Of a stretch of DNA of 55,907 nt, positions 26,911 through 36,227 are shown in pieces. The position numbers were made by a program, and so were the translations under genes. Numbering within the stretch: position 1 is the stretch's first letter; every line of letters starts with the position of its first letter. A model generated the notes under the pieces. The model had not been told where the DNA came from. It was given only the letters and a program-made list of their open reading frames with translations, and did no database searches. The DNA is taken from the NCBI GenBank assembly GCA_029007925.1, contig JAQXIT010000109.1:1-55907 (forward strand). The letters are read 5' to 3'. The DNA comes from Bacillota bacterium (GTDB lineage: Bacteria > Bacillota > Clostridia > Oscillospirales > Oscillospiraceae).

Positions 26911-27630
26911 TTACGGCTCCCCATACAGCAGTTCAAAGGTCTGATAATGATCCTCGGTGTAATAGACCAAACCGTCGTTGGAAAACACAATCCGCTTTGT
27001 GCCGCGGGCACTGGCTCCGATGGTGTCGATATCGCATTCCATATAATAGCGGCCGGACTTTTTCGGCAGCCTTCCCTCCCGATTGCCGAACCGGTCACCG
27101 CCGATGCACATACCCGGCGCCACACGATCCAGAGATCCGCCCGTCCAGCCGTAACGCTGTTCCGCCTCATTCTTGGTGATGAAGTTCTGAGGCAGCCGGC
27201 CGTACAGATGGATGTAAAGCGCCACGTCCTCCTTGCTGTCATAGACGCCGTCGGGATCCAAATCGGGCTCCGGAGCTTCGGTCGCCGTGGGCTGAGTGGC
27301 CGGGGGCTGAGTGGCCGGAGGCTGTGTAGCGGGAGGCTGTGTGGCCGGAGGCTGTGTAGCGGGAGGCTGTGTGGCCGGAGGCTCCGTGACCGGGGGTTCC
27401 GTGGCAGGCGGAAGGGTTTCCGGCGGCAGTGTGGCTGGCGGTTCCGTAACGGAAGGCTCCGTAACCATCGGATCGGCGGCGGAGGGATCGGTAGCCGTGG
27501 TACCGGCAGTGGATGCGGAGTGCAGCGTCGTATCCGGTACCTCCGGCTGTTCCAGCCATTTGGGCAGTCCAAAGGCCGCAGCAAGGATCAGCAACGCCAG
27601 CAGCAAAAGAATCGGTAATCTCTTTTTCAT
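26911..27630 (-). CDS. Barnase-family secreted or membrane-anchored ribonuclease with Pro/Thr-rich stalk
   Basis: N-terminal TM MKKRLPILLLLALLILAAAFG, PPATQ repeats, barnase core YGRLPQNFITKNEAEQRYGW...APGMCIGGDRFGNREGRLPKKSGRYYMECDI...RIVFSNDGLVYYTEDHYQTF. Confidence 0.94.
   Translation of the reverse strand: MKKRLPILLLLALLILAAAFGLPKWLEQPEVPDTTLHSASTAGTTATDPSAADPMVTEPSVTEPPATLPPETLPPATEPPVTEPPATQPPATQPPATQPPATQPPATQPPATQPTATEAPEPDLDPDGVYDSKEDVALYIHLYGRLPQNFITKNEAEQRYGWTGGSLDRVAPGMCIGGDRFGNREGRLPKKSGRYYMECDIDTIGASARGTKRIVFSNDGLVYYTEDHYQTFELLYGEP
27290..27470. repeat. Short tandem repeats encoding PPATQ/PPxTEP stalk
   Basis: Recurring GGCTG(A/T)GTGGCCGGAGGCTGTGTAGCGGGA 15-bp units, in-frame. 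Confidence 0.85.
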
Positions 27631-27785
27631 AGAGCCTCCTTGTTCATAGGTAGTATCCATATTATACCGTGTATTTTGTCGGAATGCAAGAGCATTCTGT
27701 CCATCCGTTCCGGGTGTTTGCTCCCTTGCGTTAATTGGAATTCTGTGCTATACTGAAGCCAGAATTGGTGAAAGGATGCGTCATT

Positions 27786-29276
27786 ATGGCAAAATATATC
27801 ATGGCTTTGGATTCCGGCACCACCAGCAACCGCTGCATTCTCTTTGACCAGGCAGGCGGCATCTGCTCCGTGGCCCAGAAGGAGTTTACCCAATTCTTCC
27901 CCCGTCCGGGTTGGGTGGAACACGACGCCGACGAGATCTACGTCTCCCAGCTGGAGGTGGCCCGGCAGGCCATGGCCAACGTGGGCGCCGTCGCCGGAGA
28001 CATTGCCGCCATTGGCATCACCAACCAGCGGGAAACCACCGTGGTCTGGAACCGCTTTACCGGTCGGCCGGTATGCCCCGCCATCGTATGGCAGTGCCGC
28101 CGCACCGCCGACTACTGCGATGAGCTGAAAGCCCGGGGTTTGACGGATGCAATCCGGGCGAAAACCGGTCTGGTCATCGATCCCTATTTTTCCGGCACCA
28201 AAATCCGCTGGATTCTGGAGAACGTCCCCGGCGCCCGGCAGCAGGCCGAAAACGGTGAGCTGCTCTTCGGAACCGTGGAAACCTGGCTCATCTGGAAGCT
28301 CACCGGCGGCAAAATCCATGTCACGGACTACAGCAACGCCTCCCGCACCATGCTCTTCAATATCAACACGCTGACTTGGGACCAGGAAATACTCTCGAAG
28401 CTGGGCATTCCCGCCGCCATGCTTCCGGAGGTCAAACCCAGCAGCTGCGTCTACGGTGAAACTGCCGCCGAATTCTTCGGCGCTCCCATCGTCATTGCCG
28501 GCGCCGCCGGAGATCAGCAGTCGGCCCTGTTCGGGCAGACCTGCTTTGCCCCCGGTGACTCCAAATGCACCTACGGAACCGGTGCTTTCCTGCTGATGAA
28601 CACCGGAGATAAGCCCATTTTCTCCCAAAACGGCCTTGTCACCACCATTGCCTGGGGACTGGGCGGGAAGATCACCTACGCATTGGAGGGTTCCATCTTT
28701 GTGGCCGGAGCCGCCATTCAGTGGCTCCGGGACGAGCTTCGGTTCATCGAATCCGCCTCCGATTCCGAGTACATGGCGAAAAAGGTTCCGGATACCAACG
28801 GCTGCTATGTGGTACCTGCCTTCACGGGTCTGGGCGCGCCCCATTGGGACGCGTACGCCCGGGGCAGCATCATGGGTCTGACCCGGGGTGTCAACAAGTA
28901 CCACATCATCCGCGCCACGCTGGATTCCATCGCCTACCAGACAAATGACGTGCTGGCAGCCATGGAAGCGGATGCCGGGCTGAAGCTGTCCGGACTGAAG
29001 ATTGACGGCGGTGCCGCCGCCAACAATTACCTTGCCCAGGCCCAGGCCGACATCAGCGCCGCGCCGGTACACCGCCCCCGCTGCGTGGAAACCACCGCCA
29101 TGGGCGCGGCATTTCTGGCCGGTCTGGCGGTGGGCTGCTGGGAAAGTCCCGACGAGCTGGCCGGGATCTGGACAGCGGATCGAACCTTCCTCCCCCAGCT
29201 CAGCGAAGGCGACCGCTCCGCCCGCATTCAGGGCTGGCAGAAGGCCGTATCCCGGGCCGCGGGCTGGGATCGGTAA
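27786..29276 (+). CDS. glpK: Glycerol kinase
   Basis: [63 protein letters not shown]. Confidence 0.97.
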   Translation: MAKYIMALDSGTTSNRCILFDQAGGICSVAQKEFTQFFPRPGWVEHDADEIYVSQLEVARQAMANVGAVAGDIAAIGITNQRETTVVWNRFTGRPVCPAIVWQCRRTADYCDELKARGLTDAIRAKTGLVIDPYFSGTKIRWILENVPGARQQAENGELLFGTVETWLIWKLTGGKIHVTDYSNASRTMLFNINTLTWDQEILSKLGIPAAMLPEVKPSSCVYGETAAEFFGAPIVIAGAAGDQQSALFGQTCFAPGDSKCTYGTGAFLLMNTGDKPIFSQNGLVTTIAWGLGGKITYALEGSIFVAGAAIQWLRDELRFIESASDSEYMAKKVPDTNGCYVVPAFTGLGAPHWDAYARGSIMGLTRGVNKYHIIRATLDSIAYQTNDVLAAMEADAGLKLSGLKIDGGAAANNYLAQAQADISAAPVHRPRCVETTAMGAAFLAGLAVGCWESPDELAGIWTADRTFLPQLSEGDRSARIQGWQKAVSRAAGWDR

Positions 29277-29339
29277 ACCTTCACATTTTCGCACAAAACT
29301 CCGGCGTTCTTCCGGGCGGAAATTCTCGCAAATGCGCAT

Positions 29340-29368
29340 TTGCCATTTCCTCCGGAAAATGCTAAAAT
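29340..29368 (+). promoter_or_regulatory. sigmaA-type promoter upstream of second MATE gene
   Basis: TTGCCA (29340-29345), 17 nt, TAAAAT (29363-29368). Confidence 0.55.
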
Positions 29369-29385
29369 GAAAGCATCGAGCAGCT

Positions 29386-29435
29386 GAAAACGCGTAAGTC
29401 CGGATGACCGGGCTTACGCGTTTTCTGCGTTTTTA
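29386..29435 (+). terminator. Terminator-like hairpin with U-tract in the 5' leader of the second MATE gene
   Basis: GAAAACGCGTAAG-T-CCGG-ATGA-CCGG-G-CTTACGCGTTTTC followed by TGCGTTTTT. Confidence 0.65.
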
Positions 29436-29450
29436 TGTAAGGAGGACACT

Positions 29451-30845
29451 ATGGATCAAAACTATCTTGCCGCCGAAAAACCGGCCAAACTCATGATGCG
29501 GTATTCCGTACCCTGCATCATATCCCTTCTGGTCGGTGCGCTGTACAACATTGTCGACCAGATTTTCATCGCCAACGCAGCTTATCTGGGCTCCTACGGC
29601 AATGCCGCCAACACGGTGGTATTTCCCCTGACGGTGATCGCTCTGGCTGTGGCCGTGATGATCGGGGACGGCGCCTGTGCCTATGTCAGTCTGAGTCTGG
29701 GCAGAAACAATCCCTCCGACGCTAACCGCAGCGTGGGCAACGCCATTTCCATGACGGTTACTGCCAGTCTGGTGCTGACCGCCGTATATCTTCTCTTTCA
29801 GGAGCCCATCATCGCCATGTTCGGCGGCACCGTCAACGGGGAGACCTTCCGGCACTCCAAGGAGTATTTCTTCTGGATCACCCTCGGCATTCCCTTCTAT
29901 ATGTTCGGGCAGGCCATGAATCCCGTGATCCGCGCCGACGGAAACCCGAAATTCGCCATGGCCGCCACCCTGTCCGGCGCGGTGGTCAATATCATTCTGG
30001 ATCCCATCTTCATTTTTGTATGCCGCTGGGGCATGATGGTCGCCGCCGTGGCAACGGTACTGGGTCAGATCGTCACCGCCGTCCTTTCCGTCGGGTATCT
30101 GCTGCGTCCCAAAACCATAACGCTCAGCCGGAAAGCGTTCGGCATTTGCCGCCGTGTGGCCGGAAGGACACTGGTTCTGGGCATCTGCAGCTTTCTGTCC
30201 CAGATCTCTCTGGTGGCGGCCATGGCAGCCATCAATAACATGATCCACAAATACGGCGCTCTGGATGCCATTTTCAGTCAGGAGCAATACGCCCAGATCC
30301 CCATGGCCGTGGTTGGTATCGTAATGAAATTTTTTCAGATTGTCATCTCCATCGTGGTAGGCATGGCTGCCGGCTGCATTCCCATTGTCGGCTTCAACAT
30401 GGGTGCCGGACACAGGCACCGGGTCAGGGATCTGTTCACCCGCCTTCTGATCTGCGAAGCGTTGGTAGGCGCAGCGGCGCTGTTGATTGTGGAGTTTTTC
30501 CCGAGGCAGCTCATCGGCATTTTCGGCGCAGGAAATGAGAGCGTGTACTATACGGATTTTGCCGTCAAAGCCTTCCGCATCTACCTTTGCATGATGGTCT
30601 TCGCCTGCGTCAACAAAGCATCCTTCATCTTCCTGCAGGCCATGGGCAAAGCCGCGGCATCCACGGCGCTGTCCATGGTGCGGGAAATTCTGTTCGGCGT
30701 AGGCTTAGCGCTGCTGCTGCCCCGGTTCTACGGCCTGGACGGCGTTCTGTACTCCATGCCCTGCTCGGATATTCTCACTGCCACATTGTCCGCCGTGGTC
30801 ATTGCTCTGACCTACCGGGAGCTTTCAGGCAAAACGGAGTCATAA
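29451..30845 (+). CDS. MATE-family efflux transporter (MepA-like)
   Basis: MRYSVPCIISLLVGALYNIVDQIFIANAAYLGSYGNAANTVVFPLTVIALAVAVMIGDGACAYVSLSLG; RBS AAGGAGGACACT. Confidence 0.94.
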   Translation: MDQNYLAAEKPAKLMMRYSVPCIISLLVGALYNIVDQIFIANAAYLGSYGNAANTVVFPLTVIALAVAVMIGDGACAYVSLSLGRNNPSDANRSVGNAISMTVTASLVLTAVYLLFQEPIIAMFGGTVNGETFRHSKEYFFWITLGIPFYMFGQAMNPVIRADGNPKFAMAATLSGAVVNIILDPIFIFVCRWGMMVAAVATVLGQIVTAVLSVGYLLRPKTITLSRKAFGICRRVAGRTLVLGICSFLSQISLVAAMAAINNMIHKYGALDAIFSQEQYAQIPMAVVGIVMKFFQIVISIVVGMAAGCIPIVGFNMGAGHRHRVRDLFTRLLICEALVGAAALLIVEFFPRQLIGIFGAGNESVYYTDFAVKAFRIYLCMMVFACVNKASFIFLQAMGKAAASTALSMVREILFGVGLALLLPRFYGLDGVLYSMPCSDILTATLSAVVIALTYRELSGKTES

Positions 30846-30873
30846 AAAAGAGGGATTCTTTCGAATCCCTCTC
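30846..30873. terminator. Bidirectional-looking terminator between MATE and folA
   Basis: AGAGGGATTC-TTTC-GAATCCCTCT with A/T-rich flanks. Confidence 0.6.
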
Positions 30874-30875
30874 AA

Positions 30876-31355
30876 TCATTTTCGCCGGTAGCGGCACATT
30901 TCATAGGCGATGCCGTTTTCCTCACCGGATTGCAGGATCTCCGCAAGCTCCCAATCCGGTGCCTCATCCAGATTGGGGAAAAAGGTATCCGACTCCGGGC
31001 AGGCGTGAACCTTGGACACATAGGCAGTGTCGCACAGAGGCAGCATCTGCCGGTAGACGCTGCCGCCGCCGATGACCATGGCTCTTTCGACGGTTTTCGC
31101 CAGCTCCGCCGCTTCCTCCACTCCGGCGCAGACCGTATAGCCGGGGAAATCACCGCCGCTCTTGGTCAGCAGCACGTTGACTCTGCCGGGCAGCGGCTTC
31201 CCTCCGGGAAAATCCGCCGCCGTCCGCCGCCCCAGGATCACCATGGCTCCCCGGGTGGTATCCCGGAAAAATTTCCGGTCGGCGCTGAGAGCCAGGGGCT
31301 GGGTTCCGTTCCTGCCGATGCCCCAGTCGTCATAGACCGCAACAATCAGTTCCAT
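30876..31355 (-). CDS. folA: Dihydrofolate reductase
   Basis: MELIVAVYDDWGIGRNGTQPLALSADRKFFRDTTRGAMVILGRRTAADFP...VIGGGSVYRQML. Confidence 0.94.
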   Translation of the reverse strand: MELIVAVYDDWGIGRNGTQPLALSADRKFFRDTTRGAMVILGRRTAADFPGGKPLPGRVNVLLTKSGGDFPGYTVCAGVEEAAELAKTVERAMVIGGGSVYRQMLPLCDTAYVSKVHACPESDTFFPNLDEAPDWELAEILQSGEENGIAYEMCRYRRK

Positions 31356-31364
31356 ACCGTCACC

Positions 31365-32195
31365 TCAGATCGCCATGGGGATCTCAAAATCGAAGGGATG
31401 ATAGCGGTAATCCTCCATCCGGAAGGAGTCCTTGGTGAAGGCATAGAAATCGGTGATGCTCTCATCCATGGAGAACTTCGGCGCGTCGAAGCCCTCCTTT
31501 TCCAGCATGGCCTTCACCGCCGGGATGTGCCGGTCGTAGATGTGGCAGTCGGCAATGACGTGAACCAGCTCGCCTGCCTTCAGGCCGGAGACCTGCGCCA
31601 TCATATGGGTCAGCACCGCGTACTGCACCACGTTCCAGTTGTTCGCCGTCAGCATATCCTGAGATCGCTGGTTGAGGATGGCGTTGAGGGTATTGCCGGT
31701 GACATTGAAGGTCATGGAATAGGCGCAGGGGTACAGGTTCATCTCGTGCAGATCCTCGAAATTATAGATATTCGTCAGAATCCGGCGGGAGGCGGGGTTG
31801 TGCTTCAGATCGTAGAGAACCCGATCCACCTGATCGAACATTCCCTCCCGGTACCGGTGCTTGATGCCGAGCTGATAGCCGTAAGCCTTGCCGATGGTGC
31901 CGTCGGACCCCGCCCACTCATCCCAGACGTGGCTGCCCAGATCCGCGATCCGGTTGGATTTCTTCTGCCAGATCCACAGCAGCTCGTCCACGGCGCTTTT
32001 CCAGTATGTCCGCCGCAGGGTCATGATGGGAAATTCTTCCGCCAGATTGTACCGGTTCACCACGCCGAATTTCTTGATGGTGTGGGCAGGCGTACCGTCG
32101 GCCCAGTGAGGACGCACCTCCAGGCCTTCATCGGAAAACCCATTTTCCAGAATATCCAGACAAGTTGCGCGATAAATTTCGTCTGCCTTGCTCAT
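31365..32195 (-). CDS. thyA: Thymidylate synthase
   Basis: LRRTYWKSAVDELLWIWQKKSN...LNQRSQDMLTANNWNVVQYAVLTHMMAQVSG...VIADCHIYDRHI. Confidence 0.96.
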   Translation of the reverse strand: MSKADEIYRATCLDILENGFSDEGLEVRPHWADGTPAHTIKKFGVVNRYNLAEEFPIMTLRRTYWKSAVDELLWIWQKKSNRIADLGSHVWDEWAGSDGTIGKAYGYQLGIKHRYREGMFDQVDRVLYDLKHNPASRRILTNIYNFEDLHEMNLYPCAYSMTFNVTGNTLNAILNQRSQDMLTANNWNVVQYAVLTHMMAQVSGLKAGELVHVIADCHIYDRHIPAVKAMLEKEGFDAPKFSMDESITDFYAFTKDSFRMEDYRYHPFDFEIPMAI

Positions 32196-32230
32196 ATTTT
32201 GACCACCTTTGTAAATATTTCGGGAACCGA

Positions 32231-32281
32231 TTGACAGATTATGACAAATCTGATAAAATGCAGTTGCGCATGGATTGCGCA
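32231..32281 (+). promoter_or_regulatory. Promoter of LacI-family gene with TTGCGCA repeats at the start site
   Basis: TTGACA (32231-32236), 17 nt with TGN extension, TAAAAT (32254-32259); TTGCGCA at 32264 and 32275. Confidence 0.65.
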
Positions 32282-32340
32282 GCCCAATATGAGAATTATA
32301 TCATATCCTGCGACATTTTTCCAGAGGAAGTTGGCGAATT

Positions 32341-33354
32341 ATGATACAAAAGCAGAATCTCACCATCGACGACATTGCCCGGGAGCTGGGTGTATCCAAA
32401 ACCACGGTTTCCCGTGCCATTTCCGGCAAGGGACGCATCAGCGAGGCCACCCGGACGAAAGTCATGGAATACATCAAGCAGTGCAACTACCGTCCCAGCG
32501 CCGCCGCCAAGGGTCTGGCCGAGAGCAAGACCTACAATCTGGCGTTGGTGCTTCCCAAATCCTTCATTCAGATGGATCTGCCCTACACCCGCCAGAGCAT
32601 GAACGCCATCTGTGAGGAAGCCTTCATCTGGGACTACAATATCCTGATCTGCCTGTCCACAGAGGCATTCCCCGAATCTCTGCTGCGGACGCTGGACAAC
32701 CGGAAAGTGGACGGCGTCATCCTGTCCCGCACGGTGGAGAACGACGCGCTGGTGGATGTGCTGCGGGATCGGGGCATTCCCTTCGCCACCATTGGCTCCC
32801 TGCCGCCCAAAGTCCGGGGCTGGGCCACCGTGGAAGCGGATCACGATCAGGTCGGCGGCTGCCGCGCCTTCACCAAAGCCATCCTCCAGGGTTCCACGGA
32901 CAAAATCGCCCTGCTGGGCAATGATATGCGCTATATCGTCAATCAGAGCCGGCTTTCCGGCTTCCATCAGGCTGTGGAGGCCGTTCGGTTTCCGAAGGAA
33001 AACGTCTATCTGCGCACCGACCTGGGCAAGCCCTCCCTCTGCAGCGCCGCTGTGCTGGAACTTCTGGAAAAGGGCGTGCGGCGGTTCCTGTGCATGGACG
33101 ATGAAATCTGCCTGAGCGCCCTGACCACACTGATGGAACAGGGGCTGAAAATCCCGGAGGATGCTCAGATTGCCTCCCTGTTCGACAGCGACAAGCTGGC
33201 CTCCTGCCCCATTCCCATTTCCGCGCTTCGTTTCGACGCCGCCGAGCTGGGCAAGACTGCCTGCCGGGAGCTTCTGCGCTGCCTGCGGGACGAAACCTAC
33301 GATCCCAAGCCCATCCTCGGCTACCGGATCATCACAAGAGGAAGTACCTTATAA
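32341..33354 (+). CDS. LacI-family transcriptional regulator
   Basis: LTIDDIARELGVSKTTVSRAISGKGRISEATRTKVMEYIKQCNYRPSAAAKGLAES plus periplasmic-binding-like C-terminal domain. Confidence 0.95.
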   Translation: MIQKQNLTIDDIARELGVSKTTVSRAISGKGRISEATRTKVMEYIKQCNYRPSAAAKGLAESKTYNLALVLPKSFIQMDLPYTRQSMNAICEEAFIWDYNILICLSTEAFPESLLRTLDNRKVDGVILSRTVENDALVDVLRDRGIPFATIGSLPPKVRGWATVEADHDQVGGCRAFTKAILQGSTDKIALLGNDMRYIVNQSRLSGFHQAVEAVRFPKENVYLRTDLGKPSLCSAAVLELLEKGVRRFLCMDDEICLSALTTLMEQGLKIPEDAQIASLFDSDKLASCPIPISALRFDAAELGKTACRELLRCLRDETYDPKPILGYRIITRGSTL

Positions 33355-33360
33355 GGCAAA

Positions 33361-33392
33361 GAGGGCGTGCCGCCGGCACGCCCTCTTTTTAT
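33361..33392 (+). terminator. Intrinsic terminator after LacI-family gene (converges on glmS)
   Basis: GAGGGCGTGCCG/CCGGCACGCCCTC then TTTTTATT. Confidence 0.8.
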
Positions 33393-35230
33393 TCTACGGT
33401 AACGGATTTTGCCAGGTTTCTGGGTTTATCCACATCGCAGCCCCGGTTCAGCGCCACATAGTAGGCAAAAATCTGCAGCGGAATCAGGGTCAGACTGGGC
33501 TGGAACATGGGCAGCACCGTCGGCACGCAGATGATCCCGTTGGACTGATTCCGGGCTTCCTGCTCCATTTCCTTCAGGGTCACGCACAGAACATCCGCGC
33601 CTCTGGCCCGAACCTCCCGGACGTTTGCCATCATTTTATCGAACAGAGGCTTTACGGTTGCCAGCGCCACCACCAGCGTCCCCTCCTCGATCAGGGAGAT
33701 GGGCCCGTGCTTCAGCTCGCCGGCGGGATAGGCCTCGCTGTGGAGATAAGCGACCTCCTTCAGTTTCAGACTGCCCTCCAGGCAGACCGCGCTGTCCATG
33801 TTGCGGCCGATGTAGAAGGCATCATGGTGCCCATAGTACCGGCTGGCATAATACTGGATCTTTTGTATATTCTCCTCGGACAGCACCTCCGAAACGGCAT
33901 CGGGAAGCCGCTGCAGCGCCGCAACATGATCGGCATAATCCTTCTCCGAAATGGTTTTCAGCGCATAGCCCATCTGCAGCGCCAGAAGATACACTACCGC
34001 CAGCTGGGTGGTGAAGGCCTTGGTGGTGGCCACGGCGATTTCCGGCCCAGCCCAGGTATAGATGGTCTGATCCGCGGTTTTGGCAATGGCGGAGCCAACC
34101 ACATTGACAATGGCCAGGGTCTTGGCGCCCAGCCGCTTGGCCTCCCGCAGCGCCGCCAGCGTATCGGCAGTCTCACCGGACTGGCTGATGATGATGACCA
34201 GATTGCTTTCGTCGATGACGGGATCGCTGTACCGGAATTCCGACGCCATGACGGCCTCGGTGGGAATCCGGCAGGCTTTCTCGATGGTATATTTTGCCAG
34301 AACAGAAACATAGTAGGCCGAACCGCAAGCCACCAGATAGATCTTGCGCAGTCCCTTCAGATACTCCGCCGACAGATCGATGCCCTCCAGCACCACCCTG
34401 CCGTCCCGGATCCGGGGGCTGACGGTGTCCCGCAGCGCCTTGGGCTGCTCATAGATCTCCTTGAGCATGAAGTGGTCAAAGCCGCCCCGCTCCGCGGCGG
34501 ACAGCTCCCAAGAGATATGCTCCTTCTTCTTCTCGATGGGTTCGCCGGTTTGGTCGTAGAACGCAACGTCGTGGGCGTTGAACACAACCATCTCACCGTC
34601 GTCCAGATAGGCCACAGTCTGGGTATATTTCAGAATGGCCGGCACGTCGGAGGCAATGTAGTTCTCCCCCTCGCCGAAGCCGAAAATCAGCGGGGAATCC
34701 TTCTTCACCGCCACAATGGTATCCGGCTGATCCGCGCAGAGAATTCCCAGCGCGTAGCTGCCCTCGATGCGGGACATGGCTTTGCGCACCGCCCCAAGGA
34801 AATCGGCGTGTTTGGCATAGTAATAGCCCACCAGATTAGCCACTACTTCCGTGTCCGTCTCGGAATGGAAGTGAACACCTTTTCCCTCCAGCCAGCCGCG
34901 CAGCCGGGTCTCGTTCTCGATGATGCCGTTATGCACCACCGCGATCTTGCCGGAGTCCGAAAGATGGGGATGGCTGTTGATATCCGAGGGGGCGCCATGG
35001 GTGGCCCAGCGCGTATGACCAATGCCCACCACACCCTTCATATTGCTTCCGTTTTGGGTCTGATCGATCAGGACCTGCAGTCTGCCCTTGGCTTTCGCGA
35101 TCTGAAGTCCCATTTCACCATGGACGCAGATGCCCGCCGAGTCATAACCCCGATATTCCAGCTTGGACAGACCGTCCAGCAGTACGGGAGCCGCCTGCTT
35201 GGCGCCTGCGTATCCAACAATTCCACACAT
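33389..35230 (-). CDS. glmS: Glutamine-fructose-6-phosphate aminotransferase
   Basis: MCGIVGYAGAKQAAPVLLDGLSKLEYRGYDSAGI..., two SIS domains, C-terminal DKPRNLAKSVTVE. Confidence 0.97.
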   Translation of the reverse strand: MCGIVGYAGAKQAAPVLLDGLSKLEYRGYDSAGICVHGEMGLQIAKAKGRLQVLIDQTQNGSNMKGVVGIGHTRWATHGAPSDINSHPHLSDSGKIAVVHNGIIENETRLRGWLEGKGVHFHSETDTEVVANLVGYYYAKHADFLGAVRKAMSRIEGSYALGILCADQPDTIVAVKKDSPLIFGFGEGENYIASDVPAILKYTQTVAYLDDGEMVVFNAHDVAFYDQTGEPIEKKKEHISWELSAAERGGFDHFMLKEIYEQPKALRDTVSPRIRDGRVVLEGIDLSAEYLKGLRKIYLVACGSAYYVSVLAKYTIEKACRIPTEAVMASEFRYSDPVIDESNLVIIISQSGETADTLAALREAKRLGAKTLAIVNVVGSAIAKTADQTIYTWAGPEIAVATTKAFTTQLAVVYLLALQMGYALKTISEKDYADHVAALQRLPDAVSEVLSEENIQKIQYYASRYYGHHDAFYIGRNMDSAVCLEGSLKLKEVAYLHSEAYPAGELKHGPISLIEEGTLVVALATVKPLFDKMMANVREVRARGADVLCVTLKEMEQEARNQSNGIICVPTVLPMFQPSLTLIPLQIFAYYVALNRGCDVDKPRNLAKSVTVE

Positions 35231-35333
35231 GGATAAAATCCTCCTGTTGAGTATGTGTTTTGCATTTTACACTATTTTTGTACCAATATCAACTCTTGGG
35301 CGCAATATTTTTTGACCAACGAGCTTTTTGTTG

Positions 35334-36227
35334 TCATTGGTCAAAAAAATTGAAGTTTTCCGGATGCAAACTGTACAAATCCTTCAAATCCGATTGATTT
35401 ACCGGGGTCGCTCCCAGCCGGCACAGCAGTTCGCAGGCCGGACTTTCGTCCCGAAAACAGAAAACGCCGCTCCAGCCGAAGCGCAGATTCTTCACGGTGC
35501 CGTCCCAGGTACCGCCGGTCTGATAGCTGCACTGCGCCACCAGTGTCTTTTCTCCCAGTGCGTGGATCACCCGGTTCCGGCTCAGCGCCCGCTGGGCGGA
35601 AAAGGGCTGGTCAAAATCCTCCTCGCTGAGATACAGCACATCGGGACGCTCCGGCTGCTTTGCCAGTTCATCCGCCACCACACAGATCACCCGGCCGCCT
35701 TCGGCAAGACAGGCCTCCTGCGCCGTCCGGTCGGCGCCCCGGGCATTCCCGGATACCAGTGCAAAGCCCTGCCGGGCAGCTTGTCGGCCAACCTCCGCGG
35801 CAAAGCCACGGTTGGCAGGATTCAGATCCCGGCTGCCCACCAGCGCGATTTTCGGCAGCGTCAGCAGCCCGATGTTCCCTTTCGCCCACAGTACGCCGGG
35901 ACTGTCCAGCCCCAGGCGCTTGCGCACCGCCAACGGATAGCTCTCACTGATCCGGGTCAGCGGAACGCATCCGGCCCGCTTCCCTCTGCGCAGATAATGT
36001 TCCAGAACATCCTCCTCCGACAGAAGCGCCAGAATCCGGTTTGCCATCTCCCTGCCGTAGCCGAGACCGGTGAGATCCGCAACGGTGAGATCCCGCTCCG
36101 GCTCCGATACGGAAAGCTGCCAGGCCCGATCCGCCAAAGTGCGAAGCTGGGCCGTGGTCAGCGGATGCCGTTCCGGGTTTCCAAGACTGCTGCTCAGCAG
36201 GAGAAAGCCTCTCTCCGGCCCTCTCAA
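35334..36227 (-). CDS. Divergent DprA/Smf-like DNA-processing protein
   Basis: YPLAVRKRLGLDSPGVLWAKGN...IALVGSRDLNPANRGFAAEVGRQAARQGFALVSGNARGADRTAQEACLAEGGRVI. Confidence 0.8.
   Translation of the reverse strand: MRGPERGFLLLSSSLGNPERHPLTTAQLRTLADRAWQLSVSEPERDLTVADLTGLGYGREMANRILALLSEEDVLEHYLRRGKRAGCVPLTRISESYPLAVRKRLGLDSPGVLWAKGNIGLLTLPKIALVGSRDLNPANRGFAAEVGRQAARQGFALVSGNARGADRTAQEACLAEGGRVICVVADELAKQPERPDVLYLSEEDFDQPFSAQRALSRNRVIHALGEKTLVAQCSYQTGGTWDGTVKNLRFGWSGVFCFRDESPACELLCRLGATPVNQSDLKDLYSLHPENFNFFDQ

Noticed and set aside
26650-27630. Polymorphic toxin/T7SS effector cassette
   Set aside because: The barnase gene has only a signal/TM and short stalk, with no LXG, WXG100, RHS or other delivery domain nearby.
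35231-35333. glmS ribozyme upstream of glmS
   Set aside because: The gap to the upstream DprA-like gene is only ~100 nt, A/T-rich, with no GlmS-ribozyme-like core; too short for the usual fold.
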